From contig VCMS01000085.1 in NCBI GenBank assembly GCA_022539475.1, positions 1 to 64,000 on the forward strand: a stretch of DNA of 64,000 bases, written 5' to 3'. Within the stretch, counting starts at the first letter, position 1, and each line of letters opens with the position of its first letter. Below the pieces are notes generated by a model. The model searched no databases and had not been told where the DNA came from. It saw nothing but the letters and a program-made list of their open reading frames with translations. Positions 33,416 to 46,800 of this stretch are shown one piece after another. The stretch comes from Gracilaria domingensis. Its lineage: Eukaryota; Rhodophyta; Florideophyceae; Gracilariales; Gracilariaceae. A program made the translations under genes and the position numbers.

Positions 33416-33649
33416 TTCCTCTTCCGACAACTATCGTAGCTCGGCTTGTCGTTAAGTACATTCATCGTACTTTTCCCAGTGCGTAAACTTGGCCTCCTCT
33501 TTTCTGCTTTCAACATTCTCCAGTTCCCAATTCTGTTCTCTTCTGCAAGTCTCCAGCGCCTTACATGTGCGACAGAGTACACAACTTCTGGTGCGCCCCC
33601 GCTAGTGCCAGGAATGGCCCTCTCCACACGACTCGTGTTCTTCTCACTA

Positions 33650-36600
33650 CCATCCTTAATCCTGGAGGTGACCAGGGCGGAGCTTGTACAGCACTAACCT
33701 GCGGGCGTGTATGGCGTTCCTGGTCACTCTGCCCTGTTCCGATACCAGATCGTAGCGCGGATGACCAGCCTTCGTGATTTTGCATGGGCCGTAGAAGAAC
33801 GATTCGAAGGACGGCCACTTCTTGCGGGGACTTAAGGCCTGGCCGTGAGCGACTAGTACTTCGTCGCCAACGACAAAAGTCTTCACTTCCTTCCTCACTT
33901 CCCGAGGGATGAACCCCCGAGCCACTCGCATCGCGCGCTTTCCGGCCTCGCCCAGCAGTTCCAGGGTTCTCTGCTCCGGCGTGGCATCTGAAAGCAATGC
34001 CACGGTGTCATTCGCGAGCATTCCAGGCTTCACGCCATACATTAGTTCGAATGGCGAAGCCACCACACCCCGAGAACGCCGATGGTACTCGTATATCACC
34101 CTTGGCAGAGCCTCCTCTCAATCCATCCATGGGCGCATCACCATCTTCTTGATCCCTCTCTTGATCGAACCCACCATCCGGTCGGTGCTCCCATCAGACA
34201 TGGGGGCGTACGGCAACACGGGCTTCCACGCTATTCCTTTCTCCTTCATGTAGTCCTCCACGACGTGCGATAGGAAAGAGCTGGCGTTATCAGAAACTAT
34301 CGCTGCAGGGGGACCGAACGGTTGAATGATCTCTTCCTCTACAAATTTGATAACGGTGTCTGACACCGAGTTCTCAGTGGCCATTGCGATCGGCCAGCTC
34401 GTCAAGTACTCCACGGCGATGAGTACAAAGCGCTTCCCCCCTTCGGACCGCTTGTACGGCCCGCCAAAATCAATGGAGAACCTCTCGAACAACCCGTGAC
34501 GAGGGTTCGAAGCGTCGTTCTGTATATCGCGAGGTTCTGGGCGCGTTGACAATCGTCGCGCCCCTTGAAGTAGTCCTTAACGTCCTCGTACACCGACGGC
34601 TACCAGAACCTTTCGCGTATCATCTTTCTCGTAGCAGCCTCATCCCAGTGCCCTATCTTGTCATGAAACACCTGGAAGACTTCCAGCCTTCCCGCTCGAG
34701 TGGGGATAGCCGTAAGTCCCTCCGGCTCACGTCTGAACAATGTGTTGTTCCAGAGCTCCAACTTCTTCGCATTGCGACGAACGGCGAGTCGGAAGCGAGG
34801 GTTATTCTCCTGAATCGGCACCCTGGCGAGGAACCGTGCGATGTTGAGAAGATACGGCTCCAGCTCGGCTAGGGTTGGCTCTTCCCATGCAACAGCGGTG
34901 ACAATCTCCGCGACATCGTCACCCGACTCTGCGTCCTTCTCGAAATAGATCCTCGACAGGTAGTCAGGTCCTCCGTTCTCCAACCCCGGGCGGTACCTCA
35001 CTCGATAATTGTACTCTGCCATGAACTCCATCCAGCGTGCCAGCCTTCCCTGGATATCTCTCTTCTGGAAGGCATACTGTAACGATTTGTGGTCCGTAAC
35101 CACCTCGAAGACGTCCTCGGACGGTAAATAGACGCGAAACTTCTTCAACGCGACTACTACAGCGAGCGGTTCTCTCTCGCACGCGCTGTATTTCCTCTCC
35201 GCCTTCGTCATCGTACGGAATCGTAGTGTACTGGGTGTAACTTCCCGTCCTCCTTCTTCTGGCACAAGACGGCACCTAACGAGACTGAGGACGCGTCCGT
35301 CTCGACGATGAACGGTTTGGAGAAGTCAGGGTAAGCTAGCACCGGAGGTGTGGTCAGCTTCTCCTTTAAGTCGTCGAAGGCGTCCTGCATCTCTTCCGTC
35401 CACGTGAACCTTCCACTTTTCGTCGAGGTGGCAGCGTGGAGTACCGCCGAACTCTCCGCGAAATTCCTGATGAAGCGACGATAGTACCCGGCTAGCCCAA
35501 GGAAGCTTCTCAACTCTGACGCATCCCTTGGAATAGGGGCATTCTTTATGACCGAAACCTTGTTTTCGTCGACATAGACTCCGTCTCCATCCAGTACATG
35601 TCCCAAGAGTTTGATATTTGACTGGGCGAAGCTGCACTTCGTCACCTTAACCTTGAGACTTGCCTTCTGTATACGTTCGAACACCCCTCGGTAATGATTC
35701 AGGTGATCCTCCAACGTCTTCGAGAAGATCACCACGTCATCAATGTACACCCTGACGAACGGAAGTCTCCGGAGAACCTCGTCCATCATTGTCTAGAAGG
35801 TCCACGGAGCGTTCATGAGCCCGTAAGGCATTACGTCAAACTTGTACGTGCCGTAGCGACACCTGTACGTCGTCATTTTCTTTTGCTTCTCCGCCATTCG
35901 GATCTGCCAGTATCCACAAAAGGGATCTAGGGTGGTGAACACCTTTGCGCCACCCAAGTCGTCGAAGATCTCCTCGATTTTTGGCAACGGCCAACGGTCT
36001 GGCTTCATGACACGGTTCAGCTGACGATAGTCAACGCAGAAGCTGGGCCTGCCGTACTTCTTCGTCGCGATGACCATCGGGAAAGACCAGGCTGACGACG
36101 AGGGAGTGATGATGCCCGTTTCTAATAGCTCATCAACTTCTTTTCTCAGGATTTCGTTGTGCCTCGGCGGCATTCGACGGGAACGGGAGTGAATCGGAGT
36201 ATCATCCGTCAACTCGAAAGAGTGAGTGACGGGGGCATTGGATGGGCGTAGCTCGCCAGTATCCCATGCAATGATGTTAGTCTCTTTCAATGTGTCCGTT
36301 AGCCCTTCCTGCACTTCCGCGGGAAGGTGCTTCATCTTCGCAGAGAGGATAGCCGACTGCGTATCCTTCTGCTTCTCCGAAGCTTCAGAAGGAGAGTCTT
36401 TCTCCTCCTCTATGGTTTCAAGGTCTGGTTGATACGGTTCTTCGTCCAAGATGGCGAGAACCAACCCGGTATCTTCGCTGGATTCCTCCTCGGAAGACGA
36501 AGAGGAACTGTACTGCGGGTATTCTTCTTCCGCAGACTCGTCGGGGGACGTGGAGTCCTCACTATCCATGTGGGCTCCGTCAACTCTCGGCGGTTCGTTC

Positions 36601-38540
36601 GACAGTTCCAGGACAACTTCATCGTTCTCAACGGGCAACTGAACATGCTGACGGCCAAGGTCCAGTCGCGCCCGGAGGGTTTCTAGCGTCGGGCATTCAA
36701 TGATGACGTCGAACGGCATGTCCTGTACGACGAGAAAGTCTACTGGGACTCCATTCTCTCCGAAGGCAACTGGTATTTCCTTCACATACCCTAGCACTGT
36801 GGCTGCAGTCCCATGAGCGACGGTGAATCTTCTGTTCGTAGGGGAGGGAATCAGAGCCAGGAGGTCACAAATCCTCGCATATGTGAGGTTCGGGACCCCA
36901 CCCGAATCTAACAACGTGTTTGTGTGAGTCCCATGAAGCTTGACGGGGACAACCTTCAAGCGACGGAGAACGTTGACCCCCTGTATGACGGAGGCGTGAC
37001 TCGCTGGTAGACTGCCGGCAAGAAGGCGCCTCAGGAGCTTTCTGGCCTCCTCAGCATCTCCACGAAGAAGCTGACTGAAGGTCAGGCCACAGGGAGCCGT
37101 CGCCAGCACAGCCAGGAGGTTATACTTGCCCACCTGGTCCTGGATGCTAACGGATGTCTTCCTGCCCTTCCTGCTCTTCTTCGGCTTCTTTCTCGGCTTC
37201 GATCGCACCACCGGGCGCCGCATCTTACTAGTGAGGACTTCAACGTCCATGGCGCTTTGGCGGCGCTGTTCGGGGACGGCTTCAGCTTCCGCATTCCTCT
37301 TCGCGGCGCCGACAACATCCTCTCCAGCGTTCTCCTGGACCAGGGCAATGTGATCGCCCTGGTCGTTCTTCTTCAACTTCAATTCTTCTGCGGACTCGGA
37401 CCTCACGTTCTCGAATCCAGAAGAGTTTTCTTTCTTCGACTTTGACCAACAAGTGGCCTCAGCGTGACCGAAATTCCTACAACGAGGACGCTTCGTGTCC
37501 TTGTGCGGGTTAGAGGGGCAGCGACTCGCACCATGGCCAGGTTTGGGACAGTAGCTGCACGTCCTCTGACGTTCCCTGTCCGCCGCCGAGGCGTTTCCCG
37601 AGTCAAACTTCTTCTTGACAAGGAACGTCAACTCGGCGAACTGCCCCAACGAGCTGGTCGAATTTGCTCTCAAGCTGTTGAGCAGTCCCAGAGCGGGCAT
37701 CCGGACGAGAAAGAATCCGAACTTGGCCCAAAATTGGGCCAGGAGCGGTTTCACGCGCGGCAGAGAATGCCTTCCGGCCGACATCGTACTCGGTAATGGC
37801 CTTCTTCAGCGACTGATAGTCACTAGGGGCTCGATACATTACGAACTGAGCCATTTCTGAAATCCTAGCGACGGAGTTCTGGAGTAGACCGGACGAAGCC
37901 TTATCGTTGAACCCTGCCTTCTGGTACAAGGAGTCCAGCTTTTCAAGGGAGGCGGTTACGTCCTTCCGGTCCAACACCGCCGCCACTACCAGCCTAACGT
38001 CTTCTTCCGGCTGGTTTTTCATGGCGAACTCGGCCAAAAAGCGACCGTTTACATCTGCATAACGACCAGCCTGCTCCGTGAGGCTGCCGTCGTTCGCAAC
38101 ATTCTCATAGTAGAAGTCAAATGCTGCACCCTCCAAGTGAAAAAAGAGTTGCAAGGCCTTATCCGATTCCGACTTTCCGCGCATTACGACATTTTCGTAC
38201 GCGAAAAAAAAGCGCCCAACATCTGAAGAAGACTTAGCGTCAAACACAACACGAGTAGTGCTAGAGGACGCCGCTGTAACATCTGACGACACGCTAGAAT
38301 GAAACGAATCAATTGAACTGCACGAAGATGAGGAAGAAACGGGCCTCCTCGAGAGTACCATGAAAGCTGCACATTGAAACAATGGCCAGCTACCCTTCTT
38401 CTTTTCACTTGTTCTCTGCCTTCCCCCTCTTCGTCGTCGCACTCGCGACGACGAGAGGGGTTTTTGCGAGCTCCGCACACGTGTGGTGCAGCGTGCACCA
38501 CACGTGTGCGACATTAACTTGTGCCTTTTTTGGGACATTT
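33650..38540 (-). mobile_element. Ty3/gypsy LTR retrotransposon fossil, minus strand
   Basis: Parts in order on the minus strand: gag (about 38,540-37,600), CCHC knuckle (CSYCPKPGHGASRC, about 37,550), protease with LLDSGGVPNLT (about 36,880), reverse transcriptase (about 36,200-35,400), RNase H (about 35,350-34,950), integrase (zinc-binding part about 34,600, catalytic core about 34,550-34,130) and integrase C-terminus to about 33,660. Nearly full coding content but broken by several interruptions; no clear LTR pair was found on either side. The frames are still long, so it is relatively young compared with the other fossils here. Confidence 0.88.
38474..38510. repeat. Perfect 17-bp-arm palindrome
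   Basis: CGCACACGTGTGGTGCA is followed by GCG and its exact reverse complement. The arms contain CACGTG (E-box type). It lies in the upstream part of the gypsy gag region and could form a stem-loop in the element's RNA leader. Confidence 0.85.
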
Positions 38541-40750
38541 CCCTGGTGGTGCCGCTGGTGGTGTGTTCGTTGTTGATACTGTAAACAACTTGGTCAGTTA
38601 CTGTTAAGCGATGTTACCAATTGTAGCAAACAAAATAGAATTAAACTTATATTTGGCAAAATAAGCAAAACGTTCAACAAAGAAACGAAGTTTGTTTATC
38701 TTGACTACCCTATACGTGCTTGCTAGATACTCAGGACTCTTATTAATCAGAACGTGGGGAGAGAGAAACAAGACGATGGGTCTCGCGACTCCCCAAGCCC
38801 TCTTATAAGCAACATAAAGTATTCTTAGACTAGTGCTAGCCAATATTTTTAATAGACAACATTGTGTGACGTGCCAACCGCCACCATAACTCATAACTCT
38901 CAATTTTGTGGTGCGGCATCACAATATTTCCAAAACAAGGGCCAGAAACTGACCCAATTATGAGGTCTTCGCTTCACCACGAGCGTCTCTAAAATATGTA
39001 AGTAATTAAATAAGTTAGTTAAATTAGTAACCAATTAGAGAAATGTATACAAAACCATCAACACCAACATGGTAGATTTGTAGCGTCTCATGCACCTTCG
39101 TATGGTCCTTTTCGTAGAAAATCTATTAGGTCAAATTAATTTTGTTACAAGCAATGTGTTGTATACCTGTTGGTTTCACACCAAACTTATGTAAGAAGAA
39201 GAAAAGTAATAGAACCCAGACAATGGAGCTTCCAGCCTTGACACTAAACTGAAAGATCATGAAAGAAAGTTAGCTTCGAGTAAATTACATAAGCGCATTT
39301 TTACGGAGTTTTTCCTTTAGTCGGAAGAACAAGTGAAGAAATAAATTGTGTTTTTTTTTGGAAGACATTTTCAATGATGCTAGAAAAAAGACTAAACATG
39401 TTGAGAAGAAGTGTAGAGAGAGTAAATGATATCACATCTCTAATGAAAGGTTTTTTAACTGATAAAAAGGAATCGCTTATTACTTTAGTTTTGCGTATTT
39501 TTGAAGAGCAAAGCGATGCGAGTGGCGCAATTATCGCTGCACTGCAAAGGACTTGCATTTCTGAACCGGCAATTATGGGACATGGGTTTGTTTGGGACAA
39601 TCTCCCGCCATTTCCTCTTCAACCCAAACAACTAGTCTTCCATGACATCTCCTGCCGCAGCTGATCCTTACAATTGTAATGGAGCACTTCGGCGGCATTC
39701 CTGATATTTCGAAGTTCCCAGCCTCACTGCCCACATCGTAGCTCACCAGATATAAGCAAAAAGTTTTCAAATGGCTACAAAATTAATGAGTTTGAAATTA
39801 AACCAATAGCATTCGGACTTCAGTACACGTCTGTTTCAATCAACATGGTTTGCTACACCACTTTCCCTCAGCCGCCAGATCAAGTCATTTCTTTCATTCT
39901 CATTGGCTAATTCTTATGTCTAGCTCTAGACATAAGAAGTTTGTCCCAAAAGGGTTAAGCTTCGAAGCATTTCACATTTATGTTAAGTTCTGGAGGACGA
40001 AGAGCCAACATGAAAAGCACACATTTAATTCAATTGAATTTGTGCACCACCCTTGTTTTTGTACTTTGGGGTTTCAAGGCAGCCGAAAAGAATTTATTTG
40101 TAGGTCAAGCGCTACTCCGCTCACCGCCGCCGCTGCTCGTCCTCCGCAGGGCGCACGGTCCGGGGGCGCGGCGGCAGCTCGGAGCCGCGCGCCGACCTTC
40201 GCCTTCTTCTCGCGTGCCTTGGGATCTGCTTTTTGCCTTTGGACGGCTTGGGCGCCGGGCTGCAGCTCGGAGCCGCAGTTCGGACGCTCGGGTTGCGCGA
40301 CGGCAGCTCCGAGCCGCAGCGCGGACGGCAGAAGTACACGGCGGCAACTGGGATCCTTTGCAACGTGCGTAAGTTCCCTTTTTCCGTCCAAACACCCCCG
40401 CCTCCCTTCCAGGATGCAGTGAGCTCCGAGAGTGCAAGAACTACACACTCACACGGCCGCGAACATTAATTCAAACAATGGGACGAAGCACCAGTAGCTT
40501 GGGTGTGCCATCTTTCCCGACCTTTCATGGCGACTTGCCGCTGCTCCGGATTTAACGAGATGGATCTAGCCCTTGTACCCGGAGTCCGAGTGATATCTCT
40601 GCATATACAGCAACTCGCGATCAGACTTGCAGAAACCTCTGGAACAAACACCTAACACGACGCAGTCGAAAGTGACCGTTTCAAGTTTATAGAAGCAGAA
40701 GCAGCCTGGGCCATACCTTAACCTTGCATGTAAGTTTTCAAACGAACATC
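38541..40750. other. No gene recognised; A/T-rich then G/C-rich repeat-bearing stretch
   Basis: 38,541-40,090 is A/T-rich with only short frames lacking motifs. 40,100-40,350 is strongly G/C-rich and holds several copies of GCAGCTCGGAGCCGC and its inverse (near 40,167, 40,260 and 40,303), giving long fortuitous frames on both strands. Confidence 0.45.
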
Positions 40751-43541
40751 AGAAGACTACCCAAAGAGATCCAATGTGTCTACAACCGCTTGTGGCCAAA
40801 CGGTAACTGTGAAATGGAACGGTAAACAAACGCTCTCTAAAGGCCTGCACCATACGCGTGGATACACCCATTGCTCCCTAAGCCCCCGCTCCATCACACG
40901 TATAAAAACTGCTCTACCGAAAGCAGAGTTAGTTGGTTCCGCTCCTTCCCGCAGACTGCTATCATCAAAGTCTTCCTCAGAATCGCATCACTAGCACCAT
41001 CTTAAGAAATACTCTCCAAAGTAATGGCTTCCATACCCGCACCCTCCCAAGCACTCGATATCATCAACTGCACTCTTCCAAACCTCATCACAGCCTCAAA
41101 AGAAGTAATAAAGAATGAACTACAAGGCCGCAACCTTCTTTCGGATCCAGACAGCTCCTTGAGAAATGATCTCTTGCTTGCCGCTATTCAGGCTCGAGAG
41201 GCCGCACAAAACAATCTTCACTTGAAAACCGCGCAAATTGCCATGGAAAGAATTATGACCCTCACCGTCGATGAAATCTCCTCCATTGCATCCTCGAATC
41301 CACTGCATCTTCGTGACCTGATGAACCGTGCGCATCTATACGACTCGGACCTACCCGCGCCTCCCCCAACCCTAGACGCTGCGGCCCTCACTACAACGGC
41401 AATGACGTGGCGGCTAAAATCACTGGAGAAGCTCCAGCAAAACAAACAGTCTCTCCACATCCTGCTGTAGCTCTGCCGGACGATCCTGCCCCATTGCTAC
41501 CATCCGCAAATCTTGAAAATCTTCTGGACACTCATAACGTAACGGACCTCAATCCCAACGGTAGCAACCCAAGCGCAGAAGCTTCGTCCCCATTGAAGAG
41601 TGCCAAACCAGCAGTGACTGTGGGAGGCGTGGTCATAATCGACGAAAACCGAAAAGATACACCGAATCGCGCAACGTCCTTGGGACCATATCCCACGAAG
41701 GGCTCACAAAAACCGCCCCTCTGCGTGACGAAACTAGTGGGATGCAAACTGCTGCGGGGCCTTTGGCAGAAGGGAAGGTGCTTGGGATCAACGGTGGCCG
41801 AAGTAAACTGGTTCCGCGGCCAGAAAGAAGAGCTGATGGCTGCGGAAGCCGAAGCTTACTTCTTAGCTTGGATCCTGCATCACGCTCTCCAGGACTACGA
41901 GGATATGTCCATGGCACTCGAGCGCTGCTCCTGGATGGAGATCGCAATCCGAAGACTGTATGCGCTGATATATGTCGAGAACGCAATGCGAACCATGAAG
42001 ACGTCGAGAGCTGCAGCCTGGGCTGCGGGCATACCGATCTTGGAATCCAACCCGGGAACACCGGCACTGCTACCGGAGTTCGACATCACTCTCGCACAAA
42101 CCCTCTCCATGAACGCCAAAGCGCAGAACGCGTTCAAGTCAATGAGAAGTATACAGAACCGACCAAACCAGCAGAATCGAAACCATCGACGCGATCGACA
42201 GGACCATTCCAAAGAGAATGGAAAGGAGCAACAGCGCCAGTAACCGTGCGACAAAACAGAAACACCTACACCATGTCTCCTGCTTCGCTAAAGAAACGAA
42301 GAACCTCAGCACCAACTCTATTCCTGCTCCCCCTTATCCTCGACCATCCGCCCGAACTGTCATCAAAAGCCAACGCCGCAATTCTGTCCCTCAACCACAT
42401 GTTCTCTGTCGCCGGTCACAAGAAAAGAGAACCACGTGAAGCCATGCTCGTAAACAATCAAACCTCTCCTGCGTACATCTCTGCCTCACAATCTCTATGT
42501 CAACGTTCTATCATTGAACGTATCTAATCCACCCCGACCCTCCACGACGTTGCCACCCCACCGATCTTAGAAGCACCAAGCAAGCAGTCGGACTTGAACT
42601 ACATCTCTGCCAATTTTGACTCCGAAACTCTCCTACCCCCGCCCGAACGAGGCCAATTCGCCCACATAGTTCCGGACCTTCTCGACCTCCCTCTGAACCC
42701 TCAGAAACAGGAACGCTTCCCGTGGGAGAAGTATCTCCCAAATGAGTCCCGTCATCTGTTCTTATCCAACCCAATAATCTCCTTCACGCTCCCTATAATG
42801 AAGGCATTGATCACGAACACTCCGCCAAAGCCACGTCTCTGTTTTGAAAAGAGGAGCTATCCACACCTACTCGACCGAGTGGAAAATTCAAAAATGCTCT
42901 CCTGGTCTATCGTTGAATCCGAAACCCAAAACCTCAGCCGCCTCTCTGACTGCATCACGATGACGCTGTTCGCTGTGTCAAAGTCAAAGGAAAGACAGCG
43001 ACTCATCAGCTGGCCCGGGTGCCAGAACGATTTCATGCCGGACCCCCCACACACCCCGCTTCCAACGCCAGACCTTTTCAAGACCATTACCCAAACCAAC
43101 GCTCCCCTTCGATCAATATATCTCGACATAGCCAACATGTTCCACACAATTCATCTCCCCGAATGGCTCTCCCGGCTTTTTCCCATGCCAAAGGTTCATT
43201 TTGGCAACCTCCCCGGTAACCTACAACGAAGAATTCAGTCTCCCTGCGAGAAGTGACCCAAACGGAACACGCTGATACGACCATTGCAGCGCACGTTACC
43301 AATGGGCTTTAAATGGGCCGTCCACATTGCGCACCACCTAGTGTCCTCAGCTCTTCACGAAGCTTATTCCCAAACCCTTCCACGCTTGACGCCCAAAGGA
43401 GCCTTTCCAGCAAACCTTCCAGTTCTAGCGCGCAGCAGCCACGAACATATTATGACCAGTAACTACCTGCTCTTGCTTCACATCATCGACGACGTCAACT
43501 TTATCTTTGCCGGATGGAACCCAAGCCTCATTGTAGTGCAG
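40750..43541 (+). mobile_element. Retroelement fossil with gag-like and reverse-transcriptase parts (DIRS/tyrosine-recombinase type suspected)
   Basis: A gag-like region (about 41,024-42,243) is followed by reverse transcriptase (about 42,590-43,541), recognised from LPMGFKWAVHIAHH and the catalytic-box region LLHIIDDVNFIFAG, with YLDIANMFHTIHLPEW upstream. The sequence is cut at 43,541 by a gypsy LTR, so RNase H and everything downstream are missing here. Broken by a few interruptions. The DIRS-type assignment depends on the relic at 56.6-58.0 kb being the other part and is tentative. Confidence 0.6.
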
Positions 43542-43958
43542 TGAGAGGCACCGCCCTGACGGGTGCATAGTATTAGTTTATTCAGTTAGTGTGCACAGGG
43601 TGCACCTCGGGGTCCCACACGTGTAGGGTTGTGACAGTTGTCCTGTCGCCCTTCGGGACCCCCCTTATAGGTAGATAGTTTATTATTTTCGACACGTGGC
43701 TTGTGCCCGTGGGAGATGCACTTAAGCATCTCCCACCGGGCAGAGCTCACTGTGGTAAACCTCAAGCACCCCCTAGCCCATTCTTTTATCGTCTAGTTTC
43801 CTACAAGGGTCATCCTACCGTCACTACCAGTGCTGCGCGCATATCTCGCGCCCCGTTGTTAGCGTCCGTTGAGTGCTCATTCTTCCCCGCTTGGGTGCTG
43901 CGCAATTTGTTCCTTTATCAGAACATAGTACGTTGTCACGGCCTGTGGCTGTACTACA
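43542..43958 (+). repeat. 5' LTR of chromodomain gypsy element
   Basis: A TG...CA segment of 417 bp begins TGAGAGGCACCGCCC directly after reverse-transcriptase coding sequence and ends GTACTACA. Two bases later comes TGGTCTCCCGACCTAG at 43,961-43,976, which has the form of a tRNA primer-binding site. A GAGATGC/GCATCTC stem occurs inside. No second LTR copy is in the window, so the start is set by the break in coding sequence. Confidence 0.65.
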
Positions 43959-46800
43959 ACTGGTCTCCCGACCTAGAATAACCCTCTCAGGTCTTTTCTA
44001 GTTAATTCGACCCTTACGGGATTCGCTTCGTCGCTTTCGAATCATTTCTTCCCTCTCGAGCCTTTTTGACCCGTCGCGGATCATTTGGTTTCACCGCTCC
44101 GTCGCTTTTCCCCTCTAGGGTTTTCTCGAACTTGCCCGCATTTGGTTTCAACTTGTTGCAAGCCGGACGAAAAATCCTTTCCGCCTACCGTTATGGCCAC
44201 CCCACCGGGATCTTCTCATGGACACGCCGGTCCTGCTCCACCCCATCGGGATAACGGCACTGACGAAGTGCCGCCTGCTCCCGGTTCAGGGGCTCCGAGC
44301 ACCCGAAGTACCCATGGAGGGATCCTACCACCTGTGGAGGACCCGGATCGTATACTCCGTCAGTCCTCCCCGACCGACTTTCGGAACCGTCTTGAGGCCA
44401 TGCGTCAGCATGCCTCTCGAGAAGCGACTCCGCAGCCGCAGACCCCCAGGGTGACAGCGCCTGAAACCCTCGTTGGGACCCCGGAACGACCCGCAGGAAG
44501 TGAGGTTCAACACTTTACGGGAGAGATACTCACTGCCCTAAGGCCACTTGTGGAGTCTATGATGACACTCGAGGTCGAGCGGCGTATTGCTATTGCCACC
44601 AGTGTGCACACTGAGGTACAGCGCCGTCTCCAGCTCGCTCCCATTGGGTATGAGCAACCTGTCAACCGTCAACCGGCCGTTTCGGTATGGCAACAGACCA
44701 CTATCCCTGCCGAACATGAAGCAGATTCCAGACCCGGCAGGGACCCTAATACTGATAAACCTGACTTGGGCAGTCCCCTCCCAGGGAAGCAGAAGAGTAC
44801 CGGTCGCGATTCCCATGTGGGTCGTGACAAAGGGAGGAACCGGAAGTCCCTAAGCCGAAGTCGGAGCCGGAGGAAGTCATCCCTTTCGGGTCCTGACTTT
44901 TCCGACTCGGACGACTCTCACTCGAGCTCAGATATGCCCGAGTGGAGCGACTCGGATTGCTCCGACCCTGAGAGGGACGAATTGCGACTTGCGAAGCATT
45001 CTACCCACACACGGGAACTAATTGAAGGCGTTTAGCTCCAAGTTCTGTTCTTCGACACGCAGAGGTATCAAATGTATGCTTCTGTCTCTCCCCCTTAATC
45101 TAACTCCTGACAAATCTAACATGACCTAATCAGGACGTTGTCACCACCGTCCTGGAACATGGATGGGTTCGGAACCCATATGGGACAAGGACTGGTCCTA
45201 CACCTCTCGACTTGTCTCGTGCAGGTACCCTCATGTGGGATTCAATTACACTCGTTCCGCAAGTTAATCGAATCCCCATGTCACTCTGGGATCACCCTGT
45301 ACGGGATAATCGCCAATCACTAACTGCCTTATTATGTTCTCGACGACGTTTTCCGGTTGCGAGGAACACCCTTCTCTGTGAACGTGCTTGTCCACTACTT
45401 GTTCCTTAAAGGAAAACAATCCTGGCTGGGAGAGTTTGTTTTGTTCCTTGGACAACGTACACGTTTTCAGAGTCTTGAATACCCAACGGGACTCTTTCTA
45501 TGCTCTACTCTACTTCTATTGGAGTTGTGCGGGTTTCTGCGCACTTTTTCCTTTCCGGTGGTTCCGCTCACGCAGTGCGGTCGCCCAAGAAGGGGAGGGG
45601 TTGGTTGAACATGCGTTACGGTCGTGAAATAACCGAAACGGTTCAAGCCCCAATTTGGGAATCGAACCAATCTCAACCTGTTTTTCGTTGGTTCTTCGCA
45701 TTAGTTTCTGCTTGAAAAGGACACCCTTCTGGGATTTAATCGCTTTTCCATGTCTTTCTTGTCGGGCAACGCGGTTATTCTTTTCCGTTTTCCCTGATGG
45801 TCTTTCATTTTCTTTTATCTATGACGAACCCTTTTGGGACGCCTCAGGCATTACGTGTCTGAGCACGAGCAAGACTGGGATGATTTCACGCATCTCTTGG
45901 TCTTCGCGTACACCTCCCAGGTTCATGGAACCACAGGGATGACACCTTTTGACTTGTTGCTACCGCGACACCCACCTGGGATCGTCGTGGACATCCCAAC
46001 TACCGGTATCTCCCCAGCAGGGTCTGACAATCCGAATTCGGTCGCAGTGAAACGTCTGACACGTGCGCGTATTCGGTATCCCCTTTCGAAGGCCAAAGCG
46101 ACAATGGACCGTGTCCAGCGGCGCTACAAGGCCGACTCCGATTCCCGTGTACGGGCTCAGCTATCACTTTCCCCTGGGGACTACGTCTTTTTAGACCGGC
46201 CTCCACGGAAAGCTACGGAGACTGCGGAGGAAGAAGGTGTCTCCCGCAAGCTCCTTCTTAGGACAACTGGTCCCTTTCCGATTGTCAAAGCTACAGACAC
46301 AACCGTAACCATCTTGGACGGCAACCTGCACGACACGGTCTCCATCGACCGTATCACGAAAGCCCCACGGGGTCTTGACGCAGCCGAGTCACCAACGACA
46401 CTCCTGCACTCGCCTCAGCCCGCATCAGCACCATAGGGAACGCCGACGCCGGTTTCCGAGGCGTCTGACCCCACTGGGAACACTCCTTCTGAGTCACAGT
46501 CTACTGGCCCTAAACAGGTCTCGGTCGATCCTACGACCTTGCCTGAACCCTTTGGGATACCCCATCCAGACGTGGAGTTGCCGCCTGAACTCCTCGAGGA
46601 GGAAGGCGACGATTCCCGCGAACGGGTCGTAGAAAAAGTCCTTGACGAGGGAGTGGCCACGGATGGGTCCGCTGTGGTCAAAGTCCGATGGTACGGTTAC
46701 CCACCTTCGAGAGACTCCTGGGAGCCTCTCAACAACACTCTCTTTAACGATGTCGCCCGATTTCGCGCCCGCCGTGATCGCGCACGCTCACGCAACTGAA
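43542..46800 (+). mobile_element. Chromodomain-bearing Ty3/gypsy (chromovirus) fossil
   Basis: Parts: LTR 43,542-43,958, primer-binding site, gag-like region about 44,085-45,035, the C-terminal part of integrase about 45,834-46,436 (VHGTTGMTPFDLLLPRHP), and a chromodomain about 46,539-46,799 (VVKVRWYGYPPSRDSWEP). Protease, reverse transcriptase and RNase H are missing, so the element is internally deleted and broken. The inserted end at 43,542 interrupts the older retroelement. Confidence 0.8.

Noticed and set aside
39374-39664. Plus-strand frame of 96 codons in A/T-rich sequence
   Set aside because: No domain, and an antisense frame of similar length exists.
40105-40448. Several overlapping frames of 80-190 codons
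   Set aside because: Produced by G/C-rich GCAGCTCGGAGCC repeats lacking stop codons in all frames.
45651-45670. GGTTCGATTCCC on the minus strand, resembling a tRNA B-box
   Set aside because: No A-box or acceptor stem at the expected distance.
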